From the NCBI GenBank assembly GCA_033961575.1, contig CM066738.1, positions 72,029,478 through 72,093,477 on the forward strand: a DNA stretch of 64,000 bases, in the 5' to 3' direction. A program made the position numbers and the translations under genes. Every line of letters begins with the position of its first letter. Within the stretch, counting starts at the first letter, position 1. The notes under the pieces are model-generated. The model was not told the origin of the DNA. It saw nothing but the letters and a program-made list of their open reading frames with translations, and searched no databases. The DNA comes from Aselliscus stoliczkanus (lineage: Eukaryota > Chordata > Mammalia > Chiroptera > Hipposideridae). Of the stretch, positions 46,991 to 60,440 are shown piece after piece.

Positions 46991-47314
46991 AAATTTTGTG
47001 GCATGTCAGATGGTCACATGTCTTGTTAGGGAGACCACTTCATGGATGGAGTAGAGGCTTGATCACTGCACTGTACACCTGAAGCTGATGTTGTATAATA
47101 TTGTATGACAACTGTAACGGAATATATAGATAGTCACGGGATGTGGAGTGTACTGTGGAAGTGAGTCAAAGGAATTGTAATAGATGTGTATGATATGGGG
47201 GAGAGGAGTGGGGTGGGGAAATGGGGGAGGGGGTTTGTCATTTTGGGGGGTAAAGTGTGTAACTATTGCATTGTGTTGTACACCTGAAACTAATTTAAAA
47301 AAAAAGTCAGATGG

Positions 47315-47861
47315 TGGGGACAGCCGAGTGGCTCAGTTGGTTAAGAGTTGGCTTAGAGTGCAAGCTCTGAGCAACAGGGCTACTGGTTCGATTCCTACAT
47401 GGGCCAGTGATGCTGCGCCCCAGCTGAGCTGTTGCTGAGCTGCCAACAGGTGGCAGGATGGCTCAGCTGCTGTAACAACAAGATTGCCTGTTCGATGGTG
47501 GGCATAGCCCACCTGCAACTAAGACTGAACTCGGCACCTTGAGCTGAGCTGCCGCCTGGATAGCTCAGTGGATAGGGTGGGCACTGTTAACAACAAGGCT
47601 GCTGGTTCGACTCCCACATGGGATGGTGGCTACACCAACTCACAACTAATATTTAACACAGCACCTTGAGTTTAGAAACCACGAGCTGCTGATGGGCAAC
47701 CAGATGGCGACTGGCGCCACAATGAAGATTGAAAAACAACAACTTGGCAGATCCCCTTCCCCAATTCCCCAACACTGTTCCCCTCCCTCAATTCCCCAAT
47801 AAAACCTTTAAAAAATAATAAAATAATATTTTTAAAAAGCTATACTTATGTAAAAAGAAAG
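47315..47861 (+). mobile_element. Trimeric SINE inserted at the L1 3' junction
   Basis: Three tRNA-like units follow one another: head GCCGAGTGGCTCAGTTGG, then GGATGGCTCAGCTGCTGTAA, then GGATAGCTCAGTGGATAGG with GGTTCGACTCCCACATGGG. The tail is CCCCAATAAAACCTTTAAAA. AGTCAGATGG precedes it (47305-47314) and follows it (47862-47871). Confidence 0.9.
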
Positions 47862-49136
47862 AGTCAGATGGAAAAGTAATGAAGTTCTGGTGTCTTTAGG
47901 AATGGAGAGCAGGGGAGAACTGCAATAGCTATAGAAGCAAGATCAGTGAAACTTAACAAAGTGGCCGGATTAAGGGGAGGCAATGGATGAAGGTAACTTC
48001 GCTGTTTAGAGTCTGGTAATGATAGTGCCATTAACACCCTCCAATGAAAACCCCTGTTATTCTAGCAACCCCTCCCTCTGGTTATAGCTGCTCTTCATCT
48101 TCATTGGAATTGCTAGGCCTCTGACCATGTCATTTTCTTCCTAGTCAGGTCCCTCTTTGCTTCTCTTCCTTCTTGGTGTGCCCTCAAACTCCTTTCTCTT
48201 TTGTTTCTCTACTTCATTTGTCCTATACCTCACCTCCAGTAAAGTCCAGCCATCCTTTTTCTCCATTCTTACAACTGGGATATAGAGAGCACTGCTATAG
48301 ATATTTATACAGCCTTATGAATTGGTACCACCCTTTGATTTCTAAAATTAGCTGCATTCTCGATAGTAACCAAACACCCTTTATTTCACTAGTCGGCTTC
48401 CTCTCCCATTGCCTTTAGAATATAGTGTAAATTTTTATCCTTTCTTACCACTTTCTTTTTCCAACCTATTTCCCTCACTCTCAGAGAAAACACATACCAT
48501 TAGTGGGAGCTTTCTGTACTTACTTTTCCCTTGCGTTTTTTTTATTATTATTAATTTTCAGGTGTACAAAATAACATAGTGATTAGATATTTATATACAT
48601 CACAAAGCAATAACTCCAATAAGTCTGTTACCCATTTGACACTATACATACTTATTAGAGTACTTTTTACTATATCTTCCATGCTTTATATCCCCATGAC
48701 TATTAATTATAGTTGACATTCAATATTATTTTATATTAGCTTAGCATAGTGGTTAGAAACTTATATAATTTATGAAGTGATCCCCAATAAGTCTAGTACT
48801 CGACACTATGTAGCTTTTACCATATTATTCCCTATATTCCCCATACTGTATTTTACATCCCCATGATTCTTTTGTAACTACCAATTTGTACTTCTTAATC
48901 TCTTCACCCTTTTCACCCAGCCCCCCCATCTAGTAACTATTAGTTCTCTGTATCTATGAGTCTGCATCTATTTTGTTTATTCGTTTCTTTTATTCTTTAG
49001 ATTCCACATATAAGTGAGATCATATGGTTTGTCTTTCTCAGTCTGACTTATTGCACTTAGCATAATACCCTGTAGGTCCATCCATGTTGTTGCAAATGGT
49101 AAGATTTTATTCTTTTTTATGGCAGAGTAATATTCC

Positions 49137-49137
<1 letters not shown>

Positions 49138-49200
<63 letters not shown>
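49138..49200. repeat. (TA)n microsatellite
   Basis: About 30 uninterrupted TA units inside the antisense L1. Such runs are prone to slippage and assembly error. Confidence 0.97.
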
Positions 49201-49201
<1 letters not shown>

Positions 49202-49672
49202 CTTTATCCAATCTTTTATAAAGAAACCATTTCTTTATCCAATCATCTATTGATGGACATTTGTTGTTTCCATATCTTAGTTATTGTGAATAGCATTGCC
49301 GTGAACATGGGGGTATATATATGTTTTGTAATTAGTGTTTTGGATTTCTTTGGATAAATAACTAAGTGAAATTGCTAAGTGAAAAAGCAGTTTCATTTTT
49401 AACTTTTTGAGGAAACTCCATACTATTTTCAATAATAACTGCACCAATTTGGAATCCCACCAACAGTGCACAAGTGTTCCCTTTTCTTCAAATCCTCGCC
49501 AACACTTGTCATTTGTTGATTTATTGGTGATGTTCTGACAGGTGTGAGGTGATACCTCATTGTGTTTTTTATTTGCATTTCGCTGATGATTAGTGAGGTT
49601 GAGTATCTTTTCCTACATCTATTGGCCATGTGTATGTCCTCTTTGGAAAAATGTTTATTCAGGTCCACCGCC

Positions 49673-49818
49673 CTTTTTTTTTTTTTTGGCTGAGCCATCC
49701 TACTACCTGTTGGCAGCTCAGTGGCTGCTCAGCTCGGTCTGGGTATCGAACTTCTGTTGCTCAGAGCTCAGTTCGCACTCTTGAGCGAGCTCTTAACCAA
49801 CTGAGCCACTCGGCTGGC
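49673..49818 (-). mobile_element. Short-body SINE nested in L1 ORF2
   Basis: Poly-T, GGCTGAGCCATCCTACTACC, then CACTCGGCTGGCCCC. It interrupts the L1 frame at a CCGCCC/CTGCCC-like target. Confidence 0.9.
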
Positions 49819-52800
49819 CCCTACTCTGCCCATTTTTTAATTGGACTGTTTGCTTTTTTGTGCTGAATTGTATGAGTTCTTTATAAATTTTGGATTTTAA
49901 CCACTTGTGTGATGTATCATTGGTGAATATCTTCTCCCATTCAGTAGAATGACCTTTGTTTTGTGGATGGTTTGCTTTGCTGTGAAAAATCTTTTTAGTT
50001 TGATGTAGTCCCATTTGTTTATTTTTTCCCTCTGTTTCCCTTGTCCAAGGAGATATATTAGTAAATATATTACTAAGGTTTTGACTGAGAGTTTACTACC
50101 TATGTTTTCTTCTAGGAGTTTTATGGTTTCTAGTCTTATGTTTAAGTCTCTAATCCATTTTGAGTTTATTTTTATATATGGCGTAAGAAGGTGGTCCAGT
50201 TTCATTTTTTTGTATGTATCTATCCAGTTTTCCCAGCACCATTTATTAAATAGACTGTCTTTACCCATTGTATATTCTTGCTGCCTTTGTCATAGATTAA
50301 TTGACCATATAGGTGTGGGTTTATTTTTGGTTCTCTATTCTGTTGCATTGATCTATGTGTCTGTTTTAATGCCAGTACCATACTGTTTTGATTACTATGG
50401 ATTTGTAGTATAGTTTGATATCAGGTACTATGATACCTCCAACTTTGTTCTTCTCTCTCAGGATTGCCCTGACTACTCAGAGTCTTTTATGGTTTCACAT
50501 AAATTTAAGGAATATTTGTTCTAGTTCTGTGAAAAATGCCATTGGCATTTTGATAGAGATTGCATTAAATCTATAGATTGCTTTGGGTAATATGGACTAT
50601 GTTAATTCTTCCTATGCATGAGTATGATATAGGCTTCCATTTATTTGTATCTTCTTTAATTTCTCTCTTTGATGTCATAATTTTCTGAGTACATGTCTTT
50701 TATTTCCTTGGTTAAATTTATTCTTTGGTATATTATTATTTGATGCAATCATTATTGGGATTGTTTTCTTAATTTCTCTTTCTGGTAGTTCATTGTTGGT
50801 ATATAAAAATGCAAACAACTTCTGAATATTAATTTTTTATCCTGCTATTTTATTAAATTCATTTATCAGTTCAAATAGTTTTTTTGGTGAAATCTTTGGG
50901 GTCCTATATATACAGGATCATGTCATCTGCAAATAATTACAATTTTACTTTCTTTCTAATTTGGATGCCTTTATTTCTTTTTCTTTTCTGATTACTGTGG
51001 CTACAATTTTCAATACTATGTTCAATAAAAGTGGTGAAAGTGGACATCCTTGTCTTGTTCCTAATCTTAAGGGGAATGCTTTTAGCTTTTCTTTCATTGA
51101 GTATGATGTTAGCTATGGGTTTGTCATATATGCCCTTTATTATGTTATTATGTTAAGATATTTTCCCTCTATTCCCACTTTGCTGAGAGTTTTTATCACA
51201 AGTGGATGCTGGATTTTATCAAATGTTTTTTCTGCATCTATTAATATGATCATTTGATGTTTTACTTCTCATTTTGTTAAAGTGGTGTATCACATTGTTG
51301 ATTTGCAGATATTGAACCAAACTTGCATGCCAGGAATGAATCCCACTTAATCGTGGTATATGATCTTTTTAATGTATTGCTAAATTCAGTTTACTAATAT
51401 TTTGTTGAGGACTTGCCTCTATGTTCATTAGGAATATCGTCCTATAGTTTTCTTTTTTATAACTTCTTTGTCTGGTTTTGGAATTAGGGTAATGGTGGCC
51501 TGGTAAAATGAGCATGGGAGCCTTCCCTGATCTTGGATATTTTGGAATAGTTTGAGGAAAATAGGTGTTAATTCTTTTATGAATGTTTGGTAAAATTCAC
51601 CTATCAAGTCATCTGGTCCAGGACTTTTGTTTATTGGGAGCTTGTTGATTACTGATTTCATTTCATTAATAGTAGTCAGTCAACTCAGACTTTCTGTTTC
51701 TTTTTTTATTCAGCCTTGGAAGATTGTATGCTCATACAAATTTATCCACTTATTCCAGATTGTCTATTTGTTGGTGTGTAGTTGCTCATACTATTTTCCC
51801 AAAATTTTATGTGTTTCTGTGGTGTCTGTTGTCACTTCTCCTCCTTCATTCCTGATTTTATTTATTTAGGTCATCTCCCTTTTTTTATTGATGAGTCTGG
51901 TTAAAGGTTTGTCAATTTTATCTTTTCAAAAACCCAGCTCTTGGTTTCATTGATTTTTAAAAAATTTTTTAACCTCTATTTCATTTATTTCCACTCTGAT
52001 CTTTATTATTTCCTTCCTTCTACACACTTTGGGCTCTGTTTACTGTTCTTTTTCCTGTTCCCTCAGGTGTAAAGTTAGATTATTTATCTGATATTTTTCT
52101 TATTTCTAGAGGTAGGCATTGTTATGAATCTCCCTCTTAGGACTACTTTTGCTGTGTTCCATAGATTTTGGATTGTTGTGTTTTCATTTTCACTTGTCTC
52201 AATATATCTTTTGATTTCTTCCTTGATCACTGTTAACCCATTCATTGTTTAGTAGCATGTCATTTAGCCTCCATGTGTTTATGTGTTTTTCTCTTTTTTT
52301 GTTTGTTTGTTTGCAATTGATTTCTAGTTCATACTGTTGTGGTCATAGAAGATGCTTCCTATGATTTTAGTTTTCTTAAATTTATTGAGATTTGTGTTGT
52401 GGCCTAACATGCGGCCTGTATTGGAAAATGTTCCATGTGCACTTGAAAAGAATGTATATTCTTTCGCTTTGGGGTGAAATGCTCTAAAAATGTCAAATAA
52501 ATCCATCTGGTATAGTGTGTCATTTAAGGCCATTGTTTCCTGTTGATTTTCTGTCTGGGGTATCTGTCTCTTGGTGTCAATAGGGTATTAAAGTCCCCCA
52601 CTATGATTGTGTTACTGTCGATCTTTCCCCTTATGTCAGTCAATATGTGGTTTATATATTTATGTTCTCCTATGTTGGGTGCAAGCATGTTTACTAGAGA
52701 TATGTCCTCTTGTTGGATTGATCCCTTTATCATTATGTAATGTCCTTTTTTGTCTCTTATTATAGTCTTTGTCTTAAAGTCTATTTTGTCTGGTATAGGC

Positions 52801-53202
52801 ATTGCTACCTTAGCCTTTTTTTTTTTTTTTTTGGTTTCCATTTTGCCTGAAATATCTTATTCCATATTTTATTTTCAGTCTATTTGTGTCTTTGGATCTG
52901 AGGTGGGTCTCTTGTAGACAGTATATGTATGAGTTTGTTTTCTCATCCATTCAGTTACTCTATGTCTTTTGATTGAAGCATTTAATACTTTTACATTTAA
53001 AGTGATTATTGATAGGTACATAGTTGTTGCCATTGTATTACTCCCATTTTTTATCTTCTTTTGTTGGTTTGTTTCCTCCCTTCTTCTTCTTAAGTGTCTT
53101 TAACATTTTTTGTTTACTGATTTCCTTGTAATACTGACTTGGTGGTAATGAATTCCTTTAGCATTTTCCTTGTCTGTGAAGCTCTTTATAGCTCCTTCAA
53201 TT

Positions 53203-53241
53203 TATTATTATTATTATCATTATTATTATTATTATTATTTT
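53203..53241. repeat. (ATT)n run
   Basis: About 12 ATT units with one CAT interruption inside the antisense L1. Confidence 0.85.
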
Positions 53242-56200
53242 ATTTCCATGTTTTGGGCATAACATCAGAGGAAGGTCATAGTGTCCTGCCACCTGTAAGG
53301 AGAAAACCCAAGTTCCTGTTGGATGTGCTGTAAACAGAGGAGCCATTCTTCAGGTGTCCGGCTCTGATCACACCCTTTCTCCTTCAGTTTTAAATGCTAG
53401 CCTTGCCGGGTAGAATAGTGGTGGTTGTAGGCCTCTGCTTTCCATCACTTTGAATATTTTCTGCCACTCCCTTCTGTTCTTCAAAGTTTCTGTTGAGAAA
53501 TCAGCTGATAGTCTTATGGGAGCTACCTTGTAAGTAATTAGTTGTCTTTCTTTTGTTTCTTTTAGGATTCTCTTTTTGTCTTTAACCTTTGTCATTTTAA
53601 TTATAATGTGCATTCATGTGGCTCCCTTTGGGTTCATCTTGTTTGGGATGCTCTTCACTTCCTAGACTTGTATGTATATTTCTTTTGCCAAGTTAGAAAA
53701 ATTTTCCATCATTATTTCTCAAATAGGTTCTCAATCCCTTGCTTTCTCTCTTCTTCTAGTACTCCTATGATATAAGTGTTGTTATGCTTGAAGTCCCAGA
53801 GGTCCCTTAAACTATCTTCATTTTCTTTTATTCTTTTATCTTGTTGTTCTGATTGTTTTCTGCTACCTTGTCTTCCAAATCACTGATTTGATCCTCTCCT
53901 TCACCTAATCTGCTGTTGATTTCTTCTAGTGTATTCTTCATTTTAGTTATTTTATTCTTTATTTTGACTGTTCCTTTTTTATGGTTTCTATGTCCTTCTT
54001 TATGCTTACTATCTCTTTGTTGAAGTTCTCACTAAGTCCCTTTAGCATTCTTATAACCAGTATTTTAATCTCTGTCTCTGGTAGGTTGGTTGCCTCTATT
54101 TCATTTCATTCTTTTTCTGGAGTTTCCTGTTGTTCTTTTCTTTGGCACATGTTTCCTCATTCTGTCTGCCTCTCTCTATTTGCTTCTATGTATTAGCTAG
54201 ATCTCCTATGTCTCTCAGTCTTTGCCAATATCTTTATATAATAGGTGTCCTGTGTGGCCCAGTGGTGCAGTCTTCCTGATCACCTGTGTGTGCATTCCTG
54301 GAGTGTCCCTGGTGTGTGTTATGTGTAATCTGTTGTAATTGGGTCTTGATTGCTTTTGGCATGTGTGTGAGATTGACTCTCAGCCTGACTGGCTGTGAAG
54401 ATTGGCTATGCCAACAGCATATGAGCTGTTGTGTGAGGGCTGACTCCTCAAAAAAGGATTTGCCCTAGCTGTCTCTTGTGCCTATTGAGACCACTCTTTG
54501 GGTGTGCCACTTATGGGGCTAATTGGGTAGTGCTCTGGCATGATGTGAGTCTGGCCTCTGGGTATGTTGATTCTGGTGCCCTTGGGAGGGTCTCCCATGA
54601 AGGCCAATTTCAGCCTTGCTTGTGACTGGCCCAGGGCTACCTAGTCAGAGTTACAGATCTATTTGCCATTGTTTGCTGCCTGTGTTGGACTTAGAAGCAT
54701 GTGGATGTAGCCCCTTTGTGAAACAAGGCTGGCTGACACCAGTATTGGGCCTGAGGTAGCTTAGAGCAAAGCCCAGGGCCTTGGCCTGTTGCCACCTGCC
54801 AGCTCCCCATATCACTCAGCAACTGAAAGAGCCTCCTTAGGTGCATGGGTTGGGCTTGTTGATCTAATATTGGCTGTGCCCTAGCAATGCCACCCAAATT
54901 GGGTGGGGCAGAGTTACAGGGTGTGGCAGGTGTTTTTCACAACATTAATGTGGATTCAGTTCTTGTACCAGTTCTGAGCCTGTGGCCATTCCTCAAAATG
55001 CCCTGAGACCACTGTGACCAGCTGCTGCTCACCTCTGGCCTGCAGATCCTCGAGAGCTGCCCAAGAAAGGCTGCAGAGCAAACTGAGGCTTACCGCCTAC
55101 CACTGAAAGTTTCCCAGGCCCCCTGGGTCTGTGCGCTGCTATACAAGCCTCCAGCAGATTGTGGAGCAAGGCTGGTTGCCCAGAAGCCAAGAGTGCTCCA
55201 GGTGATGCCACACCAGCTGGGTGGAGAGAAGTCCCAGGGAGTCACCAAGGTGGTGAGAGTGAGGATTTTACCAATGGGGTCTCTGATTTGACTCAGTGGG
55301 GTTAGTTCAAAGCAGAGAAGGTAGCAATCTCCTGTAGGCCATATGTGGGGCAAGTTGCACGCAGGGATAATGGCAGCTGTCCCTCTAGCCCTCATCCTGA
55401 AGCCACACAACTCAGTCTTTCCCTGTACATCTCTTGTGCCTCTCGAGTGGTTCCCTCTCTGATGGAACCCAGGGTGAGTGCTTGCAAGCTAGTGAATCTG
55501 TGAGCAGGCTTTTAAGAGGGCGTCTGGGTTTTCAGCCACCTTTTGTCTCATCAGGAAGGATGGATGGAATCCTTGCTGATTTTCATTGCCAGATGTGATG
55601 GAGATTCCTCTTTCCAGCACAGGACTGCTGGGCTGGGGAGCCCAGTGTAGAGCTGAAATCTTCCCTGTTCAGGGGAGCTCTCCACCACCAAGTTGCCTCT
55701 CCTTTACATCCTTAGTTATAGGGGTTTTTTCAGCTTGTCTTCAGATGATTCTTGAGGTTGATTGATGATAATTTAGTTGTAGTTTTAATGTAATGCCAGG
55801 AGGTAGCGGGCATAGCATTTACCTATTTTACCATTGTGAACTTTCTTCCAAAAACTATTAGCAAATTAGAAGTAGAAAGGAAATCTCTCTTTTTGGTGAA
55901 AATGATATCTGCTAAAATGTGCAGCAAACTATTTACTGATTCGACTTTAGAATATCTTCATTCAAGGTGAAAATAAAGCAACAATGCATGCTGTGCTTGG
56001 TAATACTCAGTATTTTAGCTGGTTGCCCTAGCCAATTATTTAAGTCTATTGTAAACTGTACAAAAAATTGTAAAATAACTGTCATTATATGCAAATGATT
56101 TTAATGTCTTCCTGGAACTGCCCCCGCCCTGGGCAAATAAAATAATTATGAGAATTCATAAGAGTATAATAATGTGACATTTAAAATCAATTAGAAAATA

Positions 56201-57054
56201 TCAAAAGTTTTCCTACACACCAGGAACATCCACTTAGAGAGAATAAAATGGAGTAACAAATCCCTTTTACAATTGCCGTAAGTATTATCAAATACCTAGG
56301 AGTACACATATCAAAAAGAAATCCTGAATAATTGGAAAAACATGTTATATCTCTGTGGTAACAATGTAGTAGCTATAAATGATGCTGGTTTTAATTTGGC
56401 AACAAATATGCTCCATTTAATTTGGCAAAGACTTATCTTTTTGTTCTTTAGGGTTTCCTCTGGAAGCAGATAAAACTAGCCAACATTATTTTTCTCCTTT
56501 TACCAAGGGGAAACTGAAGTAGTTTTTGTGACACAGCACGCCAATGCATACATAATTCAGGAGAGAAATATCTATAAGGTACTAACCGTCTAATTCTTGG
56601 CTTTATGGCTTTTTCATACTAGCCCATTTTCTATATTCTGTTTAAGCCAAAGTATGTATATTTCTTTTAAAAACTAAACTGAGAAATAATAATAAAATTG
56701 AGGATGATTCTCCTTTCACTGCAGTGTCGTGGATATTTTAATTGGTAATTATAAAAACTCCCACAGGTCATTTTTATTTTGTTATTTTTGTGAAAAGCAA
56801 GGGAAAATACATTTTCACTGTTTTAATGGCTGTTCATTGTAATTCTTCAATAAGTGATCATAACAGAACTAGAATTAATTTTGGAATTATGCTTACTGTT
56901 GGGATAATGTCATTAAGCTCCGTAAATTGTCTCAGTACTTTCCAGTTTTACTAGAATGCTTATAACAGAAAGACCGTGACACTTTCTTCACAGTTTAATT
57001 TTTAAAGAAATGTATTATATTAGTTTTCTAGAGCTACATAAAAAAATGACTACA

Positions 57055-57490
57055 AGAGCCGGCCAAGTGGCTCATTGGTTAAGGGCTCCCTTGGGATGCC
57101 AGCAACCCTGGTTTGGATCCCACATATGAGGTCCAGTGACACTGCCCTCTACAGCTAAGATGGTGAACAACAGCTCCACCTAGAGCTGGGCTGCATGAGT
57201 CTCTGTGACAGTGTAGGCTGCAGGCCCTGCTGCAGAGGGCTCCCTTAAGCTACAGTGAGTGGCTGGCAGCCAGCGTGAATGGCCAGCAGCTGGTGTAAGC
57301 TGTCAATAGTCGTCATGAGCGCCCGTCCAGAGGCCAGTGACTGATCTGCCTCACACAGGAAGAATACAATGATAATATCAACAAGGGCCAGTGAAGCAAT
57401 GTCCTCCACAACTAGTCTGAACAACAAAAAGGACAGCAACTTGTCTGTTCCCCTACCCCATTTCCCCAATTAAAAAAAAAAAAAAATCTA
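57055..57490 (+). mobile_element. Sense long-variant SINE
   Basis: Head GAGCCGGCCAAGTGGCTCATT, body CTACAGCTAAGATGGTGAAC, tail TACCCCATTTCCCCAATT plus poly(A). It interrupts an older repeat of unassigned family (TTAGTTTTCTAGAGCTACAT ... ATTTTCTCATAACTCTGGAG). Confidence 0.9.
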
Positions 57491-57639
57491 AAAAAAAAAT
57501 TAGTACAAATTTGGTGGCTCAAAATGATAGAAATTCATTTTCTCATAACTCTGGAGGCCAGAAGTCAAATCATTTGCACTGGAGTGAATTCATTTCCACT
57601 CTCCCTAAAAGAAGTCTACTCTGGAAGAAATTGGAATAG

Positions 57640-57790
57640 AGTTTGAATACTAGTCAATTGTTAACTTGTTGACCTTGGCCAAGCTACTTAACCTCTTTGA
57701 ACTTCAGCTTCTTCATCTGAAAATGGAGATAATACATGCCTATCTCAGAGAGATTTTGAAAAAGTTAAGAGAACGGATGCTGATACAAAT
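57640..57790 (+). repeat. MIR SINE
   Basis: CTTGGCCAAGCTACTTAACC, CTTCAGCTTCTTCATCTGAA and AATGGAGATAATA follow the MIR consensus order. Confidence 0.88.
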
Positions 57791-57829
57791 ATTACTTTAT
57801 TTCTTTTTATTTAACTTGCATTCAGAGCT

Positions 57830-57920
57830 TGGTTTTGACTAGTCTGTGTATCTCCAGAGCCTAGTACCATCCCAGGCACATAGATATTGCTCAATAAATA
57901 AATGTTCACTGAGTAGTTAC
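57830..57920 (+). repeat. L2 3' end
   Basis: CCAGAGCCTAGTACCATCCC, then AGGCACATAGATATTGCTCA, then ATAAATAAATGTTCACTGAG is the usual L2 3' tail. Confidence 0.7.
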
Positions 57921-59732
57921 CTGTCCTCTGAAGTGTATTGTGACATTTCACTATCATGCACTACACCTCAGCTGGGGACAGCTTGGTAGTGAGAGCCTCT
58001 CCAGAAATAACCTGTGTGTGATAATTGAATATTATTAACTTAGTGAACTGGGGAGATGCATGAAGAACAGAATCCCTAAGAACTGGTTTCTGTGTAAATC
58101 TGCTAAATCAAGTCCGTATATGATGCAGGAAAAGAACTGATGATCCATAAAGGGAAAAGTTAGCTGGTTGTAATGAGTGTCCAGGTCTCTCTCTACACAC
58201 ATGTATGTTCTGTATAAACAATGGATTGATTTTTCACCTCTTTGGTATTTTGCCCTTGTGCTTACGGTCCCTGTGAGTGTCTGACTTCAGAGTTGTGGGT
58301 CTCTTCACATTTTTGTGAGGTTTCCTCCAACTAGCTCCTTGACATGTTCAGCTACAGGAGAACAACAGTTAGTGATATGGTGACATGTATCTCCGTGGCT
58401 TCCTAGTCAGCATCTGTGGATGGTGAGAAGGGCTTGAACGCTGTGGTCAGAGTTCCTGATAACAGAGTAATGGAGCATGAGCAGTTACTGAGCCAGTCAT
58501 GTCTTTGTTAATGAATCATTTGGCTTACAATGTTCCTGAGTCACAGACTGTCCTGAAGATCTCCTGGCTGACTCATCACTGAGGTGTATTGTCTCCAAGA
58601 GGCCTCCCACAGTGACCATGCATCAATCACTAAAGAAGCCAAAGAATGTGGTAGGGGCTGGTTCCAAGGGAAGCTGGCAACCCCTCTCCTAAGACCCTTA
58701 TGCCCCTGCCTAGCTGCCTGGGGAGGAGAGAGCAGTAGGGACCTTGGGAAGGGCGTGGCGAAAAGCAGCAGAGCAGGGCACGGAGAGTTGGGCAGGGAGA
58801 GCAGTACTGGCACCAGCAGAACAAGAAGGAATGCTCCTAGGCTTGCGTCACTGACAGCAGACTGTCAGGTCTTTGGCCTTTAGGATTTCTATTTATTATT
58901 GGTGCATGATACTTATCACCTGTCATTGCTGTGTTTAGGATTTAATCTAACCCTTCTGATCCTGGTGATGCTTTTTTGGTGCTCTGATCAGGTGCTTGTG
59001 GCATCAGGTTGACAGACTCTGAGAAACCTCTTTAGTGGAAAGAAACATTAAATGTATTCAACCAGAAATAAGTAGAAGAGACATTGGAGAGTCTGTTGGT
59101 TTCTAGACAGTGCTCGATAAAAGCAAAAGTCAGAAGTGTAATCTGGATCCTCAGAGAATTTCTAAAGTGTTGGGAGAGGAGATGTGATGATGAGAAGCAA
59201 TCGGAGAATAGCATTCTGGGATATAGAATCACACCCTCAGTTGTATGGTGGAGAGTGAGTAGGTTGCAGAGGGAGACAGTTCTGAGGGCTGGACTAATGG
59301 ATTGGCTTTTTGCAGTCACTCAATACTGGCTGCAAGTCATTCCAGGCCAGGGCTGAGTATACACAGGAAGACGAAATAAGTCCCTACCCCCCGTACAACT
59401 TACCTGGTAGCAAGGAGCTAGATTAGCAAACTTTATCATACAGTAGGTTCTGTTGCACAAGATTGAAGTAAGGCTATGGAAGAAGGTGGGCGTGAGCTGT
59501 GTCCTTCACTGGTGGAATCTCTGCCTGAGCGAAAGAAGACCCGTGTGCGTAGGTTCATCTCAGAACTGTGTGGGGCCAATTGGAGCGTTTTCCCAGAAAT
59601 CTTTAAATCACTTTCTTCTATACTTCTTCACTGGTTTTAAATAATTCTTAAGGCAAAAGATGCTTCTGAGTTATGATATTACAATGTTCACAAGAGATCT
59701 TAGCCAGTAACTCCGTTTTCATTTGTTCCTAG

Positions 59733-59846
<114 letters not shown>

Positions 59847-60224
59847 TAGCTTCTTGTCATGAATAGTATGACTGCATCTATTAATGCGCTCAGCTTATGT
59901 CCAGCTTCTTGTCATGCAAGTAGTAATTCCTTCTTGTGCATTTTTCATTACTAATGCTTTCAGTTCGTATCTTTAGAAAACACTTGCTGCCTTTTGTACT
60001 AATAGGACTTTGTTATCATAGCAGACGTAATAATGCTTACCTCACTGAATCTCATTATTTCTTTATAACAGTTTGAATTTAGTATAATAGGTGTTATCAA
60101 TATTAATCGATGTAAAATGAATTGACTAAAAACTGTTTGTAAATAACTTATTTGACTGCACATTAGGATTCAAAACTGTTTTCTCTTCCCTGCACCAATA
60201 TTTACCTGAGAAGAAAAATAATAT

Positions 60225-60440
60225 GGCAGAGGAGCGAGCTGGGCATGTGGTTTCCAATCCCAGCTCTTCTACCAACTAGCTCAGACACCTTGGGCGAGTT
60301 GCATTGTCTTCACAGTTGCCATTTCAGTTAAGGTGTCTCCCCTCATAGCAGTTGTGAGGTTCAGATGAAATGATATGGCTGAGCATCAGAGAGGGTGCCT
60401 GGAACACAGAAGGCCCTCCATACATGCTAGCTGCTTCCTT
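60225..60440 (+). repeat. MIR SINE (long copy)
   Basis: GGTTTCCAATCCCAGCTCTT, CACCTTGGGCGAGTTGC, GTTGTGAGGTTCAGATGAAA and GGTGCCTGGAACACAGAAG follow MIR order. Confidence 0.85.

Larger units (their letters stand above)
43891..47304 (+). mobile_element. L1 with intact ORF1 but internally deleted ORF2
   Basis: Starts GACTTCCGGGAAAATGGCGG, a full-length L1 5' end with a YY1 core (43901-43910). A GC-rich 5' UTR, ORF1, decayed endonuclease pieces and a 3' UTR ending TACACCTGAAACTAATTTAA plus poly(A) follow. Most of ORF2, including the reverse transcriptase, is missing. The target copy AGTCAGATGG lies at 43881-43890 and 47305-47314. Confidence 0.88.
48538..55855 (-). mobile_element. Near full-length decayed antisense L1
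   Basis: Antisense order from right to left: GC-rich 5' UTR (about 54200-55855), ORF1 remains (53368-54130, with ITYKVAPIRLSADFSTETL), ORF2 endonuclease (52324-52841, IIVGDFNTLL), reverse transcriptase (for example 51428-51661, INKSPGPDDLIGEFYQTF), ORF2 C-terminus (49277-50268), and the 3' UTR to an A-rich end at 48538. Many stops and frameshifts are visible, plus one SINE and a TA microsatellite. The 5' boundary is approximate. Confidence 0.88.

Noticed and set aside
47315..47400. Possible tRNA genes at SINE heads
   Set aside because: The tRNA-like A and B boxes belong to SINE promoters; no complete cloverleaf is present and the units are followed by SINE body and poly(A).
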